33,408 nt of DNA from Xanthobacteraceae bacterium (GTDB lineage: Bacteria > Pseudomonadota > Alphaproteobacteria > Rhizobiales > Xanthobacteraceae). Every line of letters starts with the position of its first letter. Position 1 is the first letter of the stretch. The stretch is taken from assembly GCA_019746135.1 (NCBI GenBank), contig JAIESI010000387.1, forward strand, positions 1-33,408. The letters run 5' to 3'. The notes under the pieces are model-generated. The model saw only the letters and a program-made list of their open reading frames with translations. It was not told the DNA's origin and searched no databases. A program made the translations under genes and the position numbers. Shown here piece by piece: positions 24,479 to 32,372 of the stretch.

Positions 24479-25207
24479 CTATTCCTTTGCGGCCGTGGTC
24501 GTGTGGGCGGCATCGGTCAGTCGGCCCAGGATCTGCAGGTAGGCAACGACTGCATCCATCTCGGTCAACCGGCCGGGCGTGCCGTCGAAGGCGCGGACCG
24601 CCGTGGCTTTGCCGTAACGGGCGGTGACGCCGTCGGCGGCCGGCGAGTCCGGCGTGGCCTGGCCGTAGGCGTCCGCTGCCGCGTTCGCAATCATGTCGTC
24701 GGTGTAGGGAACGCCGACCGCGCGCATGGCCTTGAGATGCGCGCCGAGGTCGTCGGTGCGCAGATCGGTCCGGCTGAGCCAGGCATAGGCCGGCATGATC
24801 GACACCGGCACCACATCGCGGGGATTGTTGAGGTGCGCGACGTGCCATGCGTCGGAATACTTTTCGCCAATTCGCGCCAGATCGGGTCCGGTGCGCTTGG
24901 AGCCCCACAGCATCGGATGGTCGTATTTCGACTCGACCGCGAGCGAGTAGGGGCCGTAGCGCTCGACTTCGTCGCGCAGGGTGCGGATCATTTGCGAGTG
25001 GCAGGCGTAGCAGCCCTCGCGGATGTAGATGTTCCGTCCGGCGAGCTCCAGCGGCGTATACACCCGCATGCCGGGCGCCGCCTCGACGGTCTGATGGATC
25101 GTGAACAGCGGTGCGATCTCGACCAGGCCGCCGATGCTGGCAACACCGATGATCGCCAGCACGAGGCCGATGGCTTTGCGCTCCAGCCGATAGTGCAGCC
25201 CGAACAT
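24479..25207 (-). CDS. ccoO: cbb3 oxidase subunit II, monohaem cytochrome c (CcoO/FixO)
   Basis: This is a 242-residue membrane-anchored cytochrome c. An N-terminal helix spans about residues 11-30 (KAIGLVLAIIGVASIGGLVE). The haem motif CYACH is at 66-70 in NIYIREGCYACHSQMIR, followed by KRTGPDLARIGEKYSD, both CcoO signatures. Two starts compete. The ATG at 25213 overlaps the ccoN stop as ATGA, but its GGGAG site is only two bases away. For the ATG at 25207 the same GGGAG is seven bases away. I prefer 25207; the difference is two residues. Confidence 0.95.
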   Translation of the reverse strand: MFGLHYRLERKAIGLVLAIIGVASIGGLVEIAPLFTIHQTVEAAPGMRVYTPLELAGRNIYIREGCYACHSQMIRTLRDEVERYGPYSLAVESKYDHPMLWGSKRTGPDLARIGEKYSDAWHVAHLNNPRDVVPVSIMPAYAWLSRTDLRTDDLGAHLKAMRAVGVPYTDDMIANAAADAYGQATPDSPAADGVTARYGKATAVRAFDGTPGRLTEMDAVVAYLQILGRLTDAAHTTTAAKE

Positions 25208-25209
25208 GG

Positions 25210-26871
25210 TCATTCTCCCGCCGTGAGCGCCCGCGCGGTCGCAAGTGCCGGGTCGGGCCGGTCCGCAACCGGCACGCCGGCGGGCTGCACGGCCGCCGTG
25301 CGGATGGTCATCCAGACGTTGTAGCAGCCGATCAGCGCGCCCAGCAGGAACAGCAGGCCGCCCACCGCGCGCGCAGCGTAGTAGGGCTTCATCGCGACGA
25401 GGGAATCGATGAACGAGTAGGCGAGCGTGCCGCTCTCGTTGTAGGTCCGCCACATCAGCCCCTGGATGATGCCGGAGTTCCACATGGCGAAGACGTAGAC
25501 GAGCGTGCCGGCCAGCGCGAGCCAGAAGTGCACCTCGACAAGCGCGGGGGAATACATGCGCTCGCGTTTCCAGAGCCACGGAACCGACGCATAGATCGCC
25601 CCGAAGGTGATCATCGCGACCCATCCCAGCGCGCCCGCGTGGACATGACCGACGGTCCAGTCGGTGTAGTGCGAGAGCGAGTTGACGGCGCGGATTGCCA
25701 TGAACGATCCCTCGAACGTCGACAGGCCGTAGAACACCGCCGCCACCATCATGAATCGCAGCGTCGCGTCGTCGCGCACCTTGTGCCACGCGCCGTTGAG
25801 CGTCAGCAGCGCGTTGCCTGCGGATGCCCATGACGGCACCAGCAGCATCACCGAAAACGTCATGCCCAGCGTCTGCACCCACTGCGGCAGCGCCGTGTAG
25901 TGCAGGTGATGCGAGCCGGCCCACATGTAGAGGAAGGTGATGCCCCAGAAGCTGATGATCGACATCCGATAGGAGAAGATCGGCCGGCCGGCGCGCACGG
26001 GCAGGTAGTAGTACATCATCCCGAGGAAGCCCGCGGTCAGGAAGAACGCCACCGCGTTGTGGCCGTACCACCATTGCGTCATCGCATCCTGGACGCCGGA
26101 GAACGCCGAATAGCTTTTGGCGCTGCCCCAGCTGACCGGAACCGCAATATTGTTGACGATGTGCAGCACCGCCACGACCAGGATGAAGGCCATGTAGTAC
26201 CAGTTGGCCACGTAGATGTGCGGCTCTTTCCGGCGGGCGAGCGTGCGCAGGTAGATCAGGAAATAGACGACCCACACGATCACCAGCCAGAGGTCCGCGT
26301 ACCACTCCGGCTCGGCGTACTCCTTCGATTGCGTGATGCCCGCCAGGTAGCCGGTGACGGCCAGGACGCAGAACAGGTTGTAGCCGAACACCACGAACCA
26401 GGGGCTCAACTGGTCTGGCAGCCGCGCGCGCGACGTTCGCTGCAGCACGTAGAGCGAGGTCGCGATCAGGGCGTTGCCGCCGAAGCCGAAGATGACCGAC
26501 GTCGTGTGCACCGGCCGGATGCGGCCATAGCTCGACCACGCGGCATCGAACGTCAGATCCGGATACACCATCTGCCACGCGACCCAGTCGCCGACGAACA
26601 GGCCGAATGCGGCCCATCCCAGGGCCACGATGATGCCGGCCTTGGTCGGGTCGTCGTAGTAGTGGTCGAGCCGCTCCGCAGGCGGCTCGGGCGCGTAGTA
26701 CGCGGCGATGACGGCAAAGACGCCGGCGAGCGCCATCAGGATCACCACCACGCCCTGCGCGCCGAGCGGGTCGCCCTGGCCGGCCACCGTCATGATCAGC
26801 CCGCCCAGGGCGAGGACGACAAGGATGATCAAGGCCGATTGGCGCTCGTTCGTTGTCAGTTGTCCGATCAT
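25210..26871 (-). CDS. ccoN: cbb3 oxidase catalytic subunit I (CcoN/FixN)
   Basis: This 553-residue haem-copper oxidase core subunit reduces oxygen with high affinity in the inner membrane. More than twelve membrane helices are expected. The ligands visible are H122 (RPVHTTSVIF) and H411 for low-spin haem b, H409 (VGHVHAGALGW) for the b3 haem, and CuB ligands H271 (WWYGHNAVAFF) and H321-H322 (AGSHHLHYTALP). This pattern is specific to C-type oxidases. The ATG at 26871 has GGGAG upstream. It is the first gene of the operon, behind a FixK-type promoter, and overlaps the ccoO alternative start by four bases. Confidence 0.97.
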   Translation of the reverse strand: MIGQLTTNERQSALIILVVLALGGLIMTVAGQGDPLGAQGVVVILMALAGVFAVIAAYYAPEPPAERLDHYYDDPTKAGIIVALGWAAFGLFVGDWVAWQMVYPDLTFDAAWSSYGRIRPVHTTSVIFGFGGNALIATSLYVLQRTSRARLPDQLSPWFVVFGYNLFCVLAVTGYLAGITQSKEYAEPEWYADLWLVIVWVVYFLIYLRTLARRKEPHIYVANWYYMAFILVVAVLHIVNNIAVPVSWGSAKSYSAFSGVQDAMTQWWYGHNAVAFFLTAGFLGMMYYYLPVRAGRPIFSYRMSIISFWGITFLYMWAGSHHLHYTALPQWVQTLGMTFSVMLLVPSWASAGNALLTLNGAWHKVRDDATLRFMMVAAVFYGLSTFEGSFMAIRAVNSLSHYTDWTVGHVHAGALGWVAMITFGAIYASVPWLWKRERMYSPALVEVHFWLALAGTLVYVFAMWNSGIIQGLMWRTYNESGTLAYSFIDSLVAMKPYYAARAVGGLLFLLGALIGCYNVWMTIRTAAVQPAGVPVADRPDPALATARALTAGE

Positions 26872-27335
26872 GGTTCTCCCGCCCGAAGTGACGATCGGTG
26901 GATCGCAATGACGTCAGCGCACCGAAGGACGGTAGAAGGCCCCGCCGGACGCCGCCATGATGCTTACGTATAGAGAAAGTTCCGCCGGCTCTTTGATCTG
27001 GCGCAAAGCGCCGGTGCCGGCTCGGGCCTGCGTTGCCCGCGGGCATGACCGCGGACGAGGTCGCGCCATGTGGTGCGGCCGGAGTGGATTGGACACCCGA
27101 CCTCCGCTGACCAACGTGCAACGTCGGCGCAAGATTGCGCTGGCACGTCAATTTCTTGATTCTTGGCTGGCTGCACTGCGCGGCGGCTTTGTGCAAGAAT
27201 AGGGGCGGCGGCCCGCAATGGTCCGGCGCAAATACACCCCAATTCCGGCAAGACCATGCGCGCGGAAAGTCGCCTCACGCGCTATGGGCATTGCGGTGAC
27301 CGGAGCCAAGGGCGCCTGTTGTGGGAGTGCTCGCG
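26872..27335. other. Divergent intergenic region ccoN / hlyD-like gene
   Basis: This 464-base region holds no convincing gene. Its ccoN-proximal part contains the FixK-type promoter. A short perfect palindrome GCGCAAGATTGCGC... (6-bp arms, 2-base centre) is at 27127-27140 and could be an operator. I see no clear sigma-70 promoter for the hlyD-like gene. Open frames here on both strands have no domain and are probably chance. Confidence 0.5.
26967..27006 (-). promoter_or_regulatory. FixK/FNR-dependent promoter of ccoNOQP
   Basis: On the minus strand TTGCgccagaTCAA (27006-26993) matches the rhizobial FixK2 consensus TTG(A/C)-N6-(T/G)CAA. A -10-like TATACG lies at 26972-26967, its centre 30 bases from the box centre, which is the spacing of a class-II FNR/FixK promoter. 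The start point would be near 26958. The box centre is about 128 bases from the ccoN ATG, close to the 137 bases seen for hemA. Confidence 0.7.
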
Positions 27336-28325
27336 ATGGCTGCTGCTCTGAGAACTGGCCGTTGGTTCGTCCTGTCAGCGGGACTCGTCGGTCTCGCTCT
27401 GCTGCTGTGGTTCGCGACGCGGCCGCCGCCGCTCACCGTGCAAGGTGAGGTGTCGTCCAACCGCGTCGATATCAGCCCGCGCGTCAGCGGGCGCGTCCTC
27501 AAGCTTCCGGTCAACGTCGGCGACACGATCGAGCGCGGTGTGCTGCTGGCCGAGTTGGAAAGCCCGCAACTGGTCGCGGCGCTCGCCGCGGCCCGCGCGG
27601 CGCTCGGCGTGGCCAAAGCCGATCTCGATCGTGTCAACAGCACGCGCCCGGAAACGATCGCGGCACGCAAGGCCGACGTTGCCGCCGCGCAGGCCGACGT
27701 CGTTCTCAATCAGGAAATCTATGACCGGCAAGCGCAGCTCGTCCGCGGCGGCAACACGCCGCAGCAGCGCGTCGATGAAGCGACCCGGAATCTTGAATCG
27801 GCCATTCGCAGGCGCGAGGCGGCCGAAGCGGCGTTGCAGTTGGCGATCAAAGGTGCGAGCGACGAGGAGAAGGCGTTGGCTGCCGCCCAGGTGAAGCAGG
27901 CTGAAGCCACGCTCAATCAGCGTGAAGTCGACGTTGCCGAGCTCACCATCCGCGCGCCGATCAACGGGCAGGTCACGACCCGCGTCGCCGAGCTCGGCGA
28001 AAACTTCAGCGCCGGCGCGCCGCTGTTCTCGATGATCGACCTGGGGGACCTTTGGTTCACCTTCAACATGCGCGAGGATCTGCTGTCGGGCCTGAAGATC
28101 GGCGACCGGTTCGAAGTCACCGTGCCGGCATTGAAGTCGCAGGTGATCCCGGTCCGGGTCACTGTGATCAATGTGCAGGGCCAATACGCCACCTGGCGCG
28201 CGACGCGCGCGACCGGCGATTTCGACCTGCGCACCTTCGAGGTGCGGGCCGTGCCGGTGCAGACGGTCGAAGGCTTGCGTCCCGGCATGAGTGCCATCAC
28301 CGCGCGGGCTGCGCGAGGGCGCTGA
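27336..28325 (+). CDS. HlyD/EmrA-family periplasmic adaptor (membrane fusion protein)
   Basis: This 329-residue adaptor protein bridges an inner-membrane exporter and an outer-membrane channel. It has one N-terminal membrane helix (about residues 10-30, WFVLSAGLVGLALLLWFA). Next come the first lipoyl half (VSSNRVDISPRVSGRVLKLPVNVGDTI), a long alpha-helical hairpin (about 80-205, Ala/Gln/Arg-rich), and the second lipoyl half (LTIRAPINGQVTTRVAELGENF). A beta-barrel domain ends the chain. The ATG at 27336 has GGGAG eight bases upstream; a GTG at 27321 is less likely. It is followed by two ABC-2 permease genes in a tight operon. No TolC-like gene is in the window. Confidence 0.9.
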   Translation: MAAALRTGRWFVLSAGLVGLALLLWFATRPPPLTVQGEVSSNRVDISPRVSGRVLKLPVNVGDTIERGVLLAELESPQLVAALAAARAALGVAKADLDRVNSTRPETIAARKADVAAAQADVVLNQEIYDRQAQLVRGGNTPQQRVDEATRNLESAIRRREAAEAALQLAIKGASDEEKALAAAQVKQAEATLNQREVDVAELTIRAPINGQVTTRVAELGENFSAGAPLFSMIDLGDLWFTFNMREDLLSGLKIGDRFEVTVPALKSQVIPVRVTVINVQGQYATWRATRATGDFDLRTFEVRAVPVQTVEGLRPGMSAITARAARGR

Positions 28326-28326
28326 C

Positions 28327-29547
28327 ATGCAGCGCCGCGGCAACCTCCGCCCCGGCTTTTGGCTGGTGTTCTGGCGGGAGTTCTCCTGGTTCCGGAGGCG
28401 CCCGTTTCTCGTCGCCATCACCACGGTGGTCCCGCTCGGCCTGTTGATGCTGCTCAGCGCGATCTTCAGCGCCGGCCTTGCGACGCGGCTGCCGATCGCC
28501 GTGCTCGATCTTGATGGCTCCGACCTTTCGCGCTCGATTGTCCGCTTTGTCGACGCGACTCCGGACACCGCGGTCGCGGTGCGTGTCGCCGACCTGGCCG
28601 AAGGCCGCAGGCTGATCGTCTCCCGCCGCGTGCGCGGGCTGCTGATGTTGCCGCTCAATCTGGAGCGCGATGTGTTCGCGGGCCGCAGGCCGGAGGTGGT
28701 GTTCTTCTACAACAGCCAGACTTTCACCATCGGCAACCTGACGCTGCGCGGCGTGAACGCCGCGGTGCCGACGGTCGCCGCGGGCATCCGCGTGGCGCTG
28801 CGAACCGGCGAGGGCCAGCCTTTCGAGGTGGCGCAGGCCGCGGTCATGCCGGTCCCGGTGCAGACTCATGCGCTGTTCAATCCGACGCTGAACTACGTGT
28901 TCTTCCTGCTCGCTGCGCTGCTGCCGGCGGTGTTGCAGACCGCCATGGTCACCACCATGGCCTATGCCGTCGGGATCGATGCGGCGAGCAGGCACCGCTT
29001 CAAGGTGCTGCGCCGGCTGGGTGGCGGGCTCTGGCCCGCCATGGCCGGCAAGATTGTGCCTTACACGGTCCTGTTTCTGGTGGTGCTCGGCATGTCCGAC
29101 CTCGTGCTGTTCGGGCTTCTCGGTCTGCCGCTGCGCGGGCACAGCTGGCTTCTGGTGATCGCGGGCCTGCTGTTCATCGTGTCATGCCTGTTTCTCGGAT
29201 CGCTGCTCGCGCTCGTCCTGAAGCCCGTGGCCACCGCGATCAGCATCGCGACGCTGATGACCGCGCCGGCGTTCGGATTCATGGGCATCGGCTTTCCGCG
29301 GATTGCGATGAACGGCTTCGCTTACGCCTATGGCAGCCTGTTGCCGGGCACCTGGTATCTGATGGCCCGCATCGACCAGACCATTCGCGGCACGCCGCTC
29401 GAACTGTCGCTGAAGCCTGTGCTGGTGCTCGGCATCTTCGTGATCGTGCTTTCGGGCCTGACGGCCTGGCGGCTGCTCATTCTGCGTGCGCAAACCGAAG
29501 CCGGGGCGGCGCCGCCGCTCCGCCGATTCTCGGAGGCGGCAACATGA
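28327..29547 (+). CDS. ABC-2 type permease, first of a pair
   Basis: This 406-residue membrane protein is of the ABC2_membrane_3/YhhJ type. One N-terminal helix (about residues 26-46) is followed by a large periplasmic domain (about 50-190) containing PIAVLDLDGSDLSRSIVRF. Five or six C-terminal helices follow (about 200-395), with LFNPTLNYVFFLLAALLPAVLQ at the start of the block. The gene begins one base after the adaptor stop and overlaps the next permease by ATGA (29544-29547). The periplasmic domain is clearly paralogous to that of its partner (VDATPD motif in both). No ATP-binding motif is present in it or beside it. Confidence 0.88.
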   Translation: MQRRGNLRPGFWLVFWREFSWFRRRPFLVAITTVVPLGLLMLLSAIFSAGLATRLPIAVLDLDGSDLSRSIVRFVDATPDTAVAVRVADLAEGRRLIVSRRVRGLLMLPLNLERDVFAGRRPEVVFFYNSQTFTIGNLTLRGVNAAVPTVAAGIRVALRTGEGQPFEVAQAAVMPVPVQTHALFNPTLNYVFFLLAALLPAVLQTAMVTTMAYAVGIDAASRHRFKVLRRLGGGLWPAMAGKIVPYTVLFLVVLGMSDLVLFGLLGLPLRGHSWLLVIAGLLFIVSCLFLGSLLALVLKPVATAISIATLMTAPAFGFMGIGFPRIAMNGFAYAYGSLLPGTWYLMARIDQTIRGTPLELSLKPVLVLGIFVIVLSGLTAWRLLILRAQTEAGAAPPLRRFSEAAT

Positions 29548-30740
29548 ACAGGTTGTTTGCGGTCTTCCGCAGCGAGCTTCACCGCATCTTCGCGCTGCGG
29601 CCGGTGTTCGCCGTGATCATCCTCGCCGCGGCGGTCTATGCCGTATTCTATCCGCAGCCTTATCTCAACGAGGCGCTGCGCAATGTCCCGATCGCGGTGG
29701 TCGATCAGGATGGCACCCAGAGCAGCCGCGAGCTCGCGCGCCTGGTCGACGCCACGCCCGATGTTGCCGTGGCCTCGGTGCTGCCGGATGTGGCGACCGC
29801 GGAGCGCGAGGTGTATCTCCGCAACATCTTCGGTATCCTGCTCATCCCGCAGCATTTCGAGAGGGACCTGCTGCATGGCCGGCAATCGCCGGTCGCGCTC
29901 TATGCCGACGCCAGCTATTTCCTGATGTATCAGCGGATGTCGGGTGCGGTGGCGGGCGTGGCGCGCGCCCTTGGTGTCGGGATCGAGACCAGGCGCTTGA
30001 TCGGGCTCGGGGTCGATCCGGCGATCGCGGCCGCGGCCACCGATCCGATGCCGTTGACCGCGGTGCAGCTGTTCAATCCCCAGGGCGGCTACGCCACCTA
30101 CATCCTGCCGGGCGCGCTGATTTTGCTGTTGCAGCAGACCCTGCTGATCGGCGTCGGGCTCCTCGGGACGATGCCGGGATCGCACGGCGCGAGCCCGCGG
30201 GGCGCCGAGGATCCGCTTTACGAAGCGGCGATGACCGTGCTGGGCAAGCTCATGGCCTACCTTGCCGTCGAGGCGGTGATCGTCCCGTTCTATCTGATCG
30301 GGCTGCCGTATCTCTACGGCATCCCGCGGCTCGGCTCGGTCGTCTCGATCCTCGCCGTGGCGCTGCCGTTCTCGCTGGCGGTGGGCGCTCTCGGCATGGT
30401 CGTGGCGCTGATCTTCCGAAGGCCCCTGATCGTGCAGCTGGTCCTCGCCGCCGCGGGCCTGCCGTTCTTCTTCCTCGCGGGCTTCGCGTGGCCGGCCGAG
30501 GCCATTCCGCCGGTCATCCGCACCGTGGCCATGCTGCTCCCGAGCACGCTCGCGATCGACGCCCTGGTGAACGTGGGCCAGCTCGGAGCTTCACTGTCCG
30601 ATGTGCGAGGCGAGCTGTGGGGTCTCTGGCTGCTGGCCTTGGGCTACGGAGGCATCGCGGTGGTCGTCGAATTCCGCAGATTGCGGCCGGCTGCGGTGGA
30701 GACTGTCGAACCCGGGTTCCTCTCGCGCTCCGGTGGGTGA
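29544..30740 (+). CDS. ABC-2 type permease, second of a pair
   Basis: This 398-residue membrane protein has the same architecture as the preceding permease: an N-terminal helix (about residues 20-36), a periplasmic domain with PIAVVDQDGTQSSRELARL and VDATPD, then LFNPQGGYATYILPGALILLLQQ and a block of five helices. A stretch MPGSHGASPRGAEDPLYEAAM lies in a cytoplasmic loop. With its paralogue it would form a heterodimeric channel served by the HlyD-like adaptor. The ATPase must come from elsewhere or be absent. Substrate unknown; related systems export drugs, lipids or polysaccharides. Confidence 0.88.
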   Translation: MNRLFAVFRSELHRIFALRPVFAVIILAAAVYAVFYPQPYLNEALRNVPIAVVDQDGTQSSRELARLVDATPDVAVASVLPDVATAEREVYLRNIFGILLIPQHFERDLLHGRQSPVALYADASYFLMYQRMSGAVAGVARALGVGIETRRLIGLGVDPAIAAAATDPMPLTAVQLFNPQGGYATYILPGALILLLQQTLLIGVGLLGTMPGSHGASPRGAEDPLYEAAMTVLGKLMAYLAVEAVIVPFYLIGLPYLYGIPRLGSVVSILAVALPFSLAVGALGMVVALIFRRPLIVQLVLAAAGLPFFFLAGFAWPAEAIPPVIRTVAMLLPSTLAIDALVNVGQLGASLSDVRGELWGLWLLALGYGGIAVVVEFRRLRPAAVETVEPGFLSRSGG

Positions 30741-31043
30741 GACCGGACAGCCTGTTCCCGCGGCTTGGCATTTTTTCGAGGCGACCTCGACCGGCGTCGA
30801 GCCAAAGGGCAGCAAAGCGGCGGTCATTCTTGATGTTTCTGGGGCGTTACCCGGGTCGGAATGATGCTGCCGGAGTGGATTGAAAAGTCGCGGAGCAGCG
30901 CCGACCCACCGGTGTGAAGTGCCGTCCTGCTTCAAGTTTTCCCCTCTGCCACGACGCTAATGCGATAGTGCTCGAATGTACGGCGTCACGGCATCGTGGA
31001 CGAGTGCCGACTGAAGCGAGACGCAGGCGGTAAGCGTCGACAG
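30741..31043. other. Intergenic region between the exporter operon and the three-gene cassette
   Basis: This is a 303-base stretch without a convincing gene. A TTTTTT run occurs near 30771 without a strong stem before it. A short hairpin CTCGAC-CGGC-GTCGAG lies just after. Both flanking transcripts converge here, so termination signals are expected. No tRNA, direct-repeat attachment pair or integrase remnant is visible. Confidence 0.45.
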
Positions 31044-31529
31044 CTACTTAATCTTGCCGCGAAGAGCTTCGAGCATGTGGCAGTTCGTCGGCGACGCGTA
31101 CTGAATGAACTCCTGAAGCCAATCGACGATGCGCTGCTCCCACTTCTCCGGATCATCTGGACCAAAGAAGACTAGATCGCTGTGCGCAGGATTGCCCTCT
31201 AAGGGGGTGTACATCACGTCCGATCGACAGCCAAGCACCTTGAGTGCTTCGATGCCCTCGCTGCGCAGATTCTCTACCGTCTGGAAGATGTGGCCGGCGA
31301 AGTCGCGCTTGCAAAAATCCTTCGCCTCTTTCTCGATGTCTTTCGTCTTCGAGAGCGCCTTGCCGGAGAGCTCTAAAGAGTATTCCTGCGGCGTATCGGG
31401 CCGTGCCAGCGCCTTATGGAAAATCTTGTAGTGGAGCTCGTTGTTCTTGGTCCAATAGCGCTTGTCGGTAAGGACGCGCATCCACACGTCCGCCGGATGC
31501 GCCGGCTCTGGTCCCCCTGCCCCCGGCAT
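31044..31529 (-). CDS. Hypothetical protein C of the three-gene cassette
   Basis: This 161-residue soluble protein has no family that I recognise. It is mixed alpha/beta and charged. Visible features are KRYWTKNNELHYKIFHKAL near the start, a lysine/glutamate-rich helix (SKTKDIEKEAKDFCKRDF), then LKVLGCRSDVMYTPLEGNPAHSDL and a C-terminal helix EKWEQRIVDWLQEFIQYA. Three cysteines are present. The first ATG sits directly behind AGGGA, unusually close, and the first 16 residues are Gly/Pro-rich; the ATG at 31481 (MRVLTDKRYW) may be the real start. It lies three bases after gene B and is the last gene of the cassette. GC is lower than in the surrounding core genes. Confidence 0.7.
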   Translation of the reverse strand: MPGAGGPEPAHPADVWMRVLTDKRYWTKNNELHYKIFHKALARPDTPQEYSLELSGKALSKTKDIEKEAKDFCKRDFAGHIFQTVENLRSEGIEALKVLGCRSDVMYTPLEGNPAHSDLVFFGPDDPEKWEQRIVDWLQEFIQYASPTNCHMLEALRGKIK

Positions 31530-31532
31530 TCC

Positions 31533-32372
31533 CTACGTCGCCAATTTCCTGAAGAATACTTCCAAATCTATGTACGTGCGCATCGTCATTCGCTCCGGCT
31601 TAATCGTGTCGGTCTCGCCGCTGGCTTTTCGCCAATAAGCGCCCCACGTGTAGCCTGGGCCGATGTCGATGAAGAGCTTGCGCAACGGCTTGTCGCGGAA
31701 GACCCACTGAAGGCCGACGGTACCGTCGACGCCCGGAGCGATGTCGGGATCGCCGAACATTCTCGGCATGATCTCAAGGAAGAATCGTGTCGCGTCCGCC
31801 GTCTCGGAAGTGATCGGCTCGGCTCCGTAGCCGTCCCAGTCGTGCTCAAGATAACGATCGAAGCCTGCGAGCGGGTCCTCCTTTTCCGGAACGAGCGCGA
31901 CCGGCGTCGTATTGTATGTCGGGACAATCGAGGCCGAAGTCACGGAAGTATTTGTGACCGGCGCGCCCATGACGATCAACGTGTCCTTCTTGGACCCAGG
32001 CTGAACGTACACGACTTGATTGCGCATCCCATCCCGGACAGTCTTCCATTGATAGGTGCGATGATTGTGGTCGATGACGACAAAGCACGTCCCGGTGTCG
32101 CCCGAGTACCGAATATTACCGCTGAAAACGTGAGGCTTGGGGTACCTGTGCAACCCGATGTGCTTCGGGTCGAAAGGCGCACCCGTATCAAGGAACATCG
32201 CCGTGTCCCAGTCAGTGATATGCAGACCAAGCCGTGGGTCGACTTTTGCCGGTTTCGACGCAGGGAGAATGGCTTGGTCCGTTGTGTAGCCTTGCTCGTC
32301 CAGCCGATCCCACATGGGACCGCCGGTTTCCGGGCTTTGGAGCTCAGGGTAGAGGAGGTCGCGTACCGTCAT
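31533..32372 (-). CDS. Hypothetical protein B of the three-gene cassette
   Basis: This 279-residue protein has no signal peptide or membrane helix. The middle part (about residues 55-150) contains many beta-strand-like stretches (TGTCFVVIDHNHRTYQWK, QVVYVQPGSKKDTLIVMG). The C-terminal third has HDWDGYGAEPITSETADATR, followed by FFLEIMPRMF and DGTVGLQWVFRDKPLRKLFIDIG. I recall this WDGYGA...DG.(I/V).L.W layout from uncharacterised accessory proteins of scattered bacteria, without a function. The ATG overlaps the gene A stop (ATGA, 32369-32372), and gene C starts three bases after its stop, so all three are coupled. No catalytic motif can be named. Confidence 0.75.
   Translation of the reverse strand: MTVRDLLYPELQSPETGGPMWDRLDEQGYTTDQAILPASKPAKVDPRLGLHITDWDTAMFLDTGAPFDPKHIGLHRYPKPHVFSGNIRYSGDTGTCFVVIDHNHRTYQWKTVRDGMRNQVVYVQPGSKKDTLIVMGAPVTNTSVTSASIVPTYNTTPVALVPEKEDPLAGFDRYLEHDWDGYGAEPITSETADATRFFLEIMPRMFGDPDIAPGVDGTVGLQWVFRDKPLRKLFIDIGPGYTWGAYWRKASGETDTIKPERMTMRTYIDLEVFFRKLAT

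Noticed and set aside
24479-27196. A 905-residue minus-strand frame that runs into CcoO
   Set aside because: Only the last 242 residues are CcoO; the rest is an out-of-frame reading of ccoN and its upstream region.
30601-30864. 87-residue plus-strand open frame overlapping the end of the second permease
   Set aside because: No ribosome site or domain, and most of it is an alternative frame of the permease gene.
27076-30882. Shared 13-mer CCGGAGTGGATTG near 27076 and 30870 as possible attachment sites flanking the exporter operon
   Set aside because: Matches of this length are expected by chance in a window this size, and no integrase is present.
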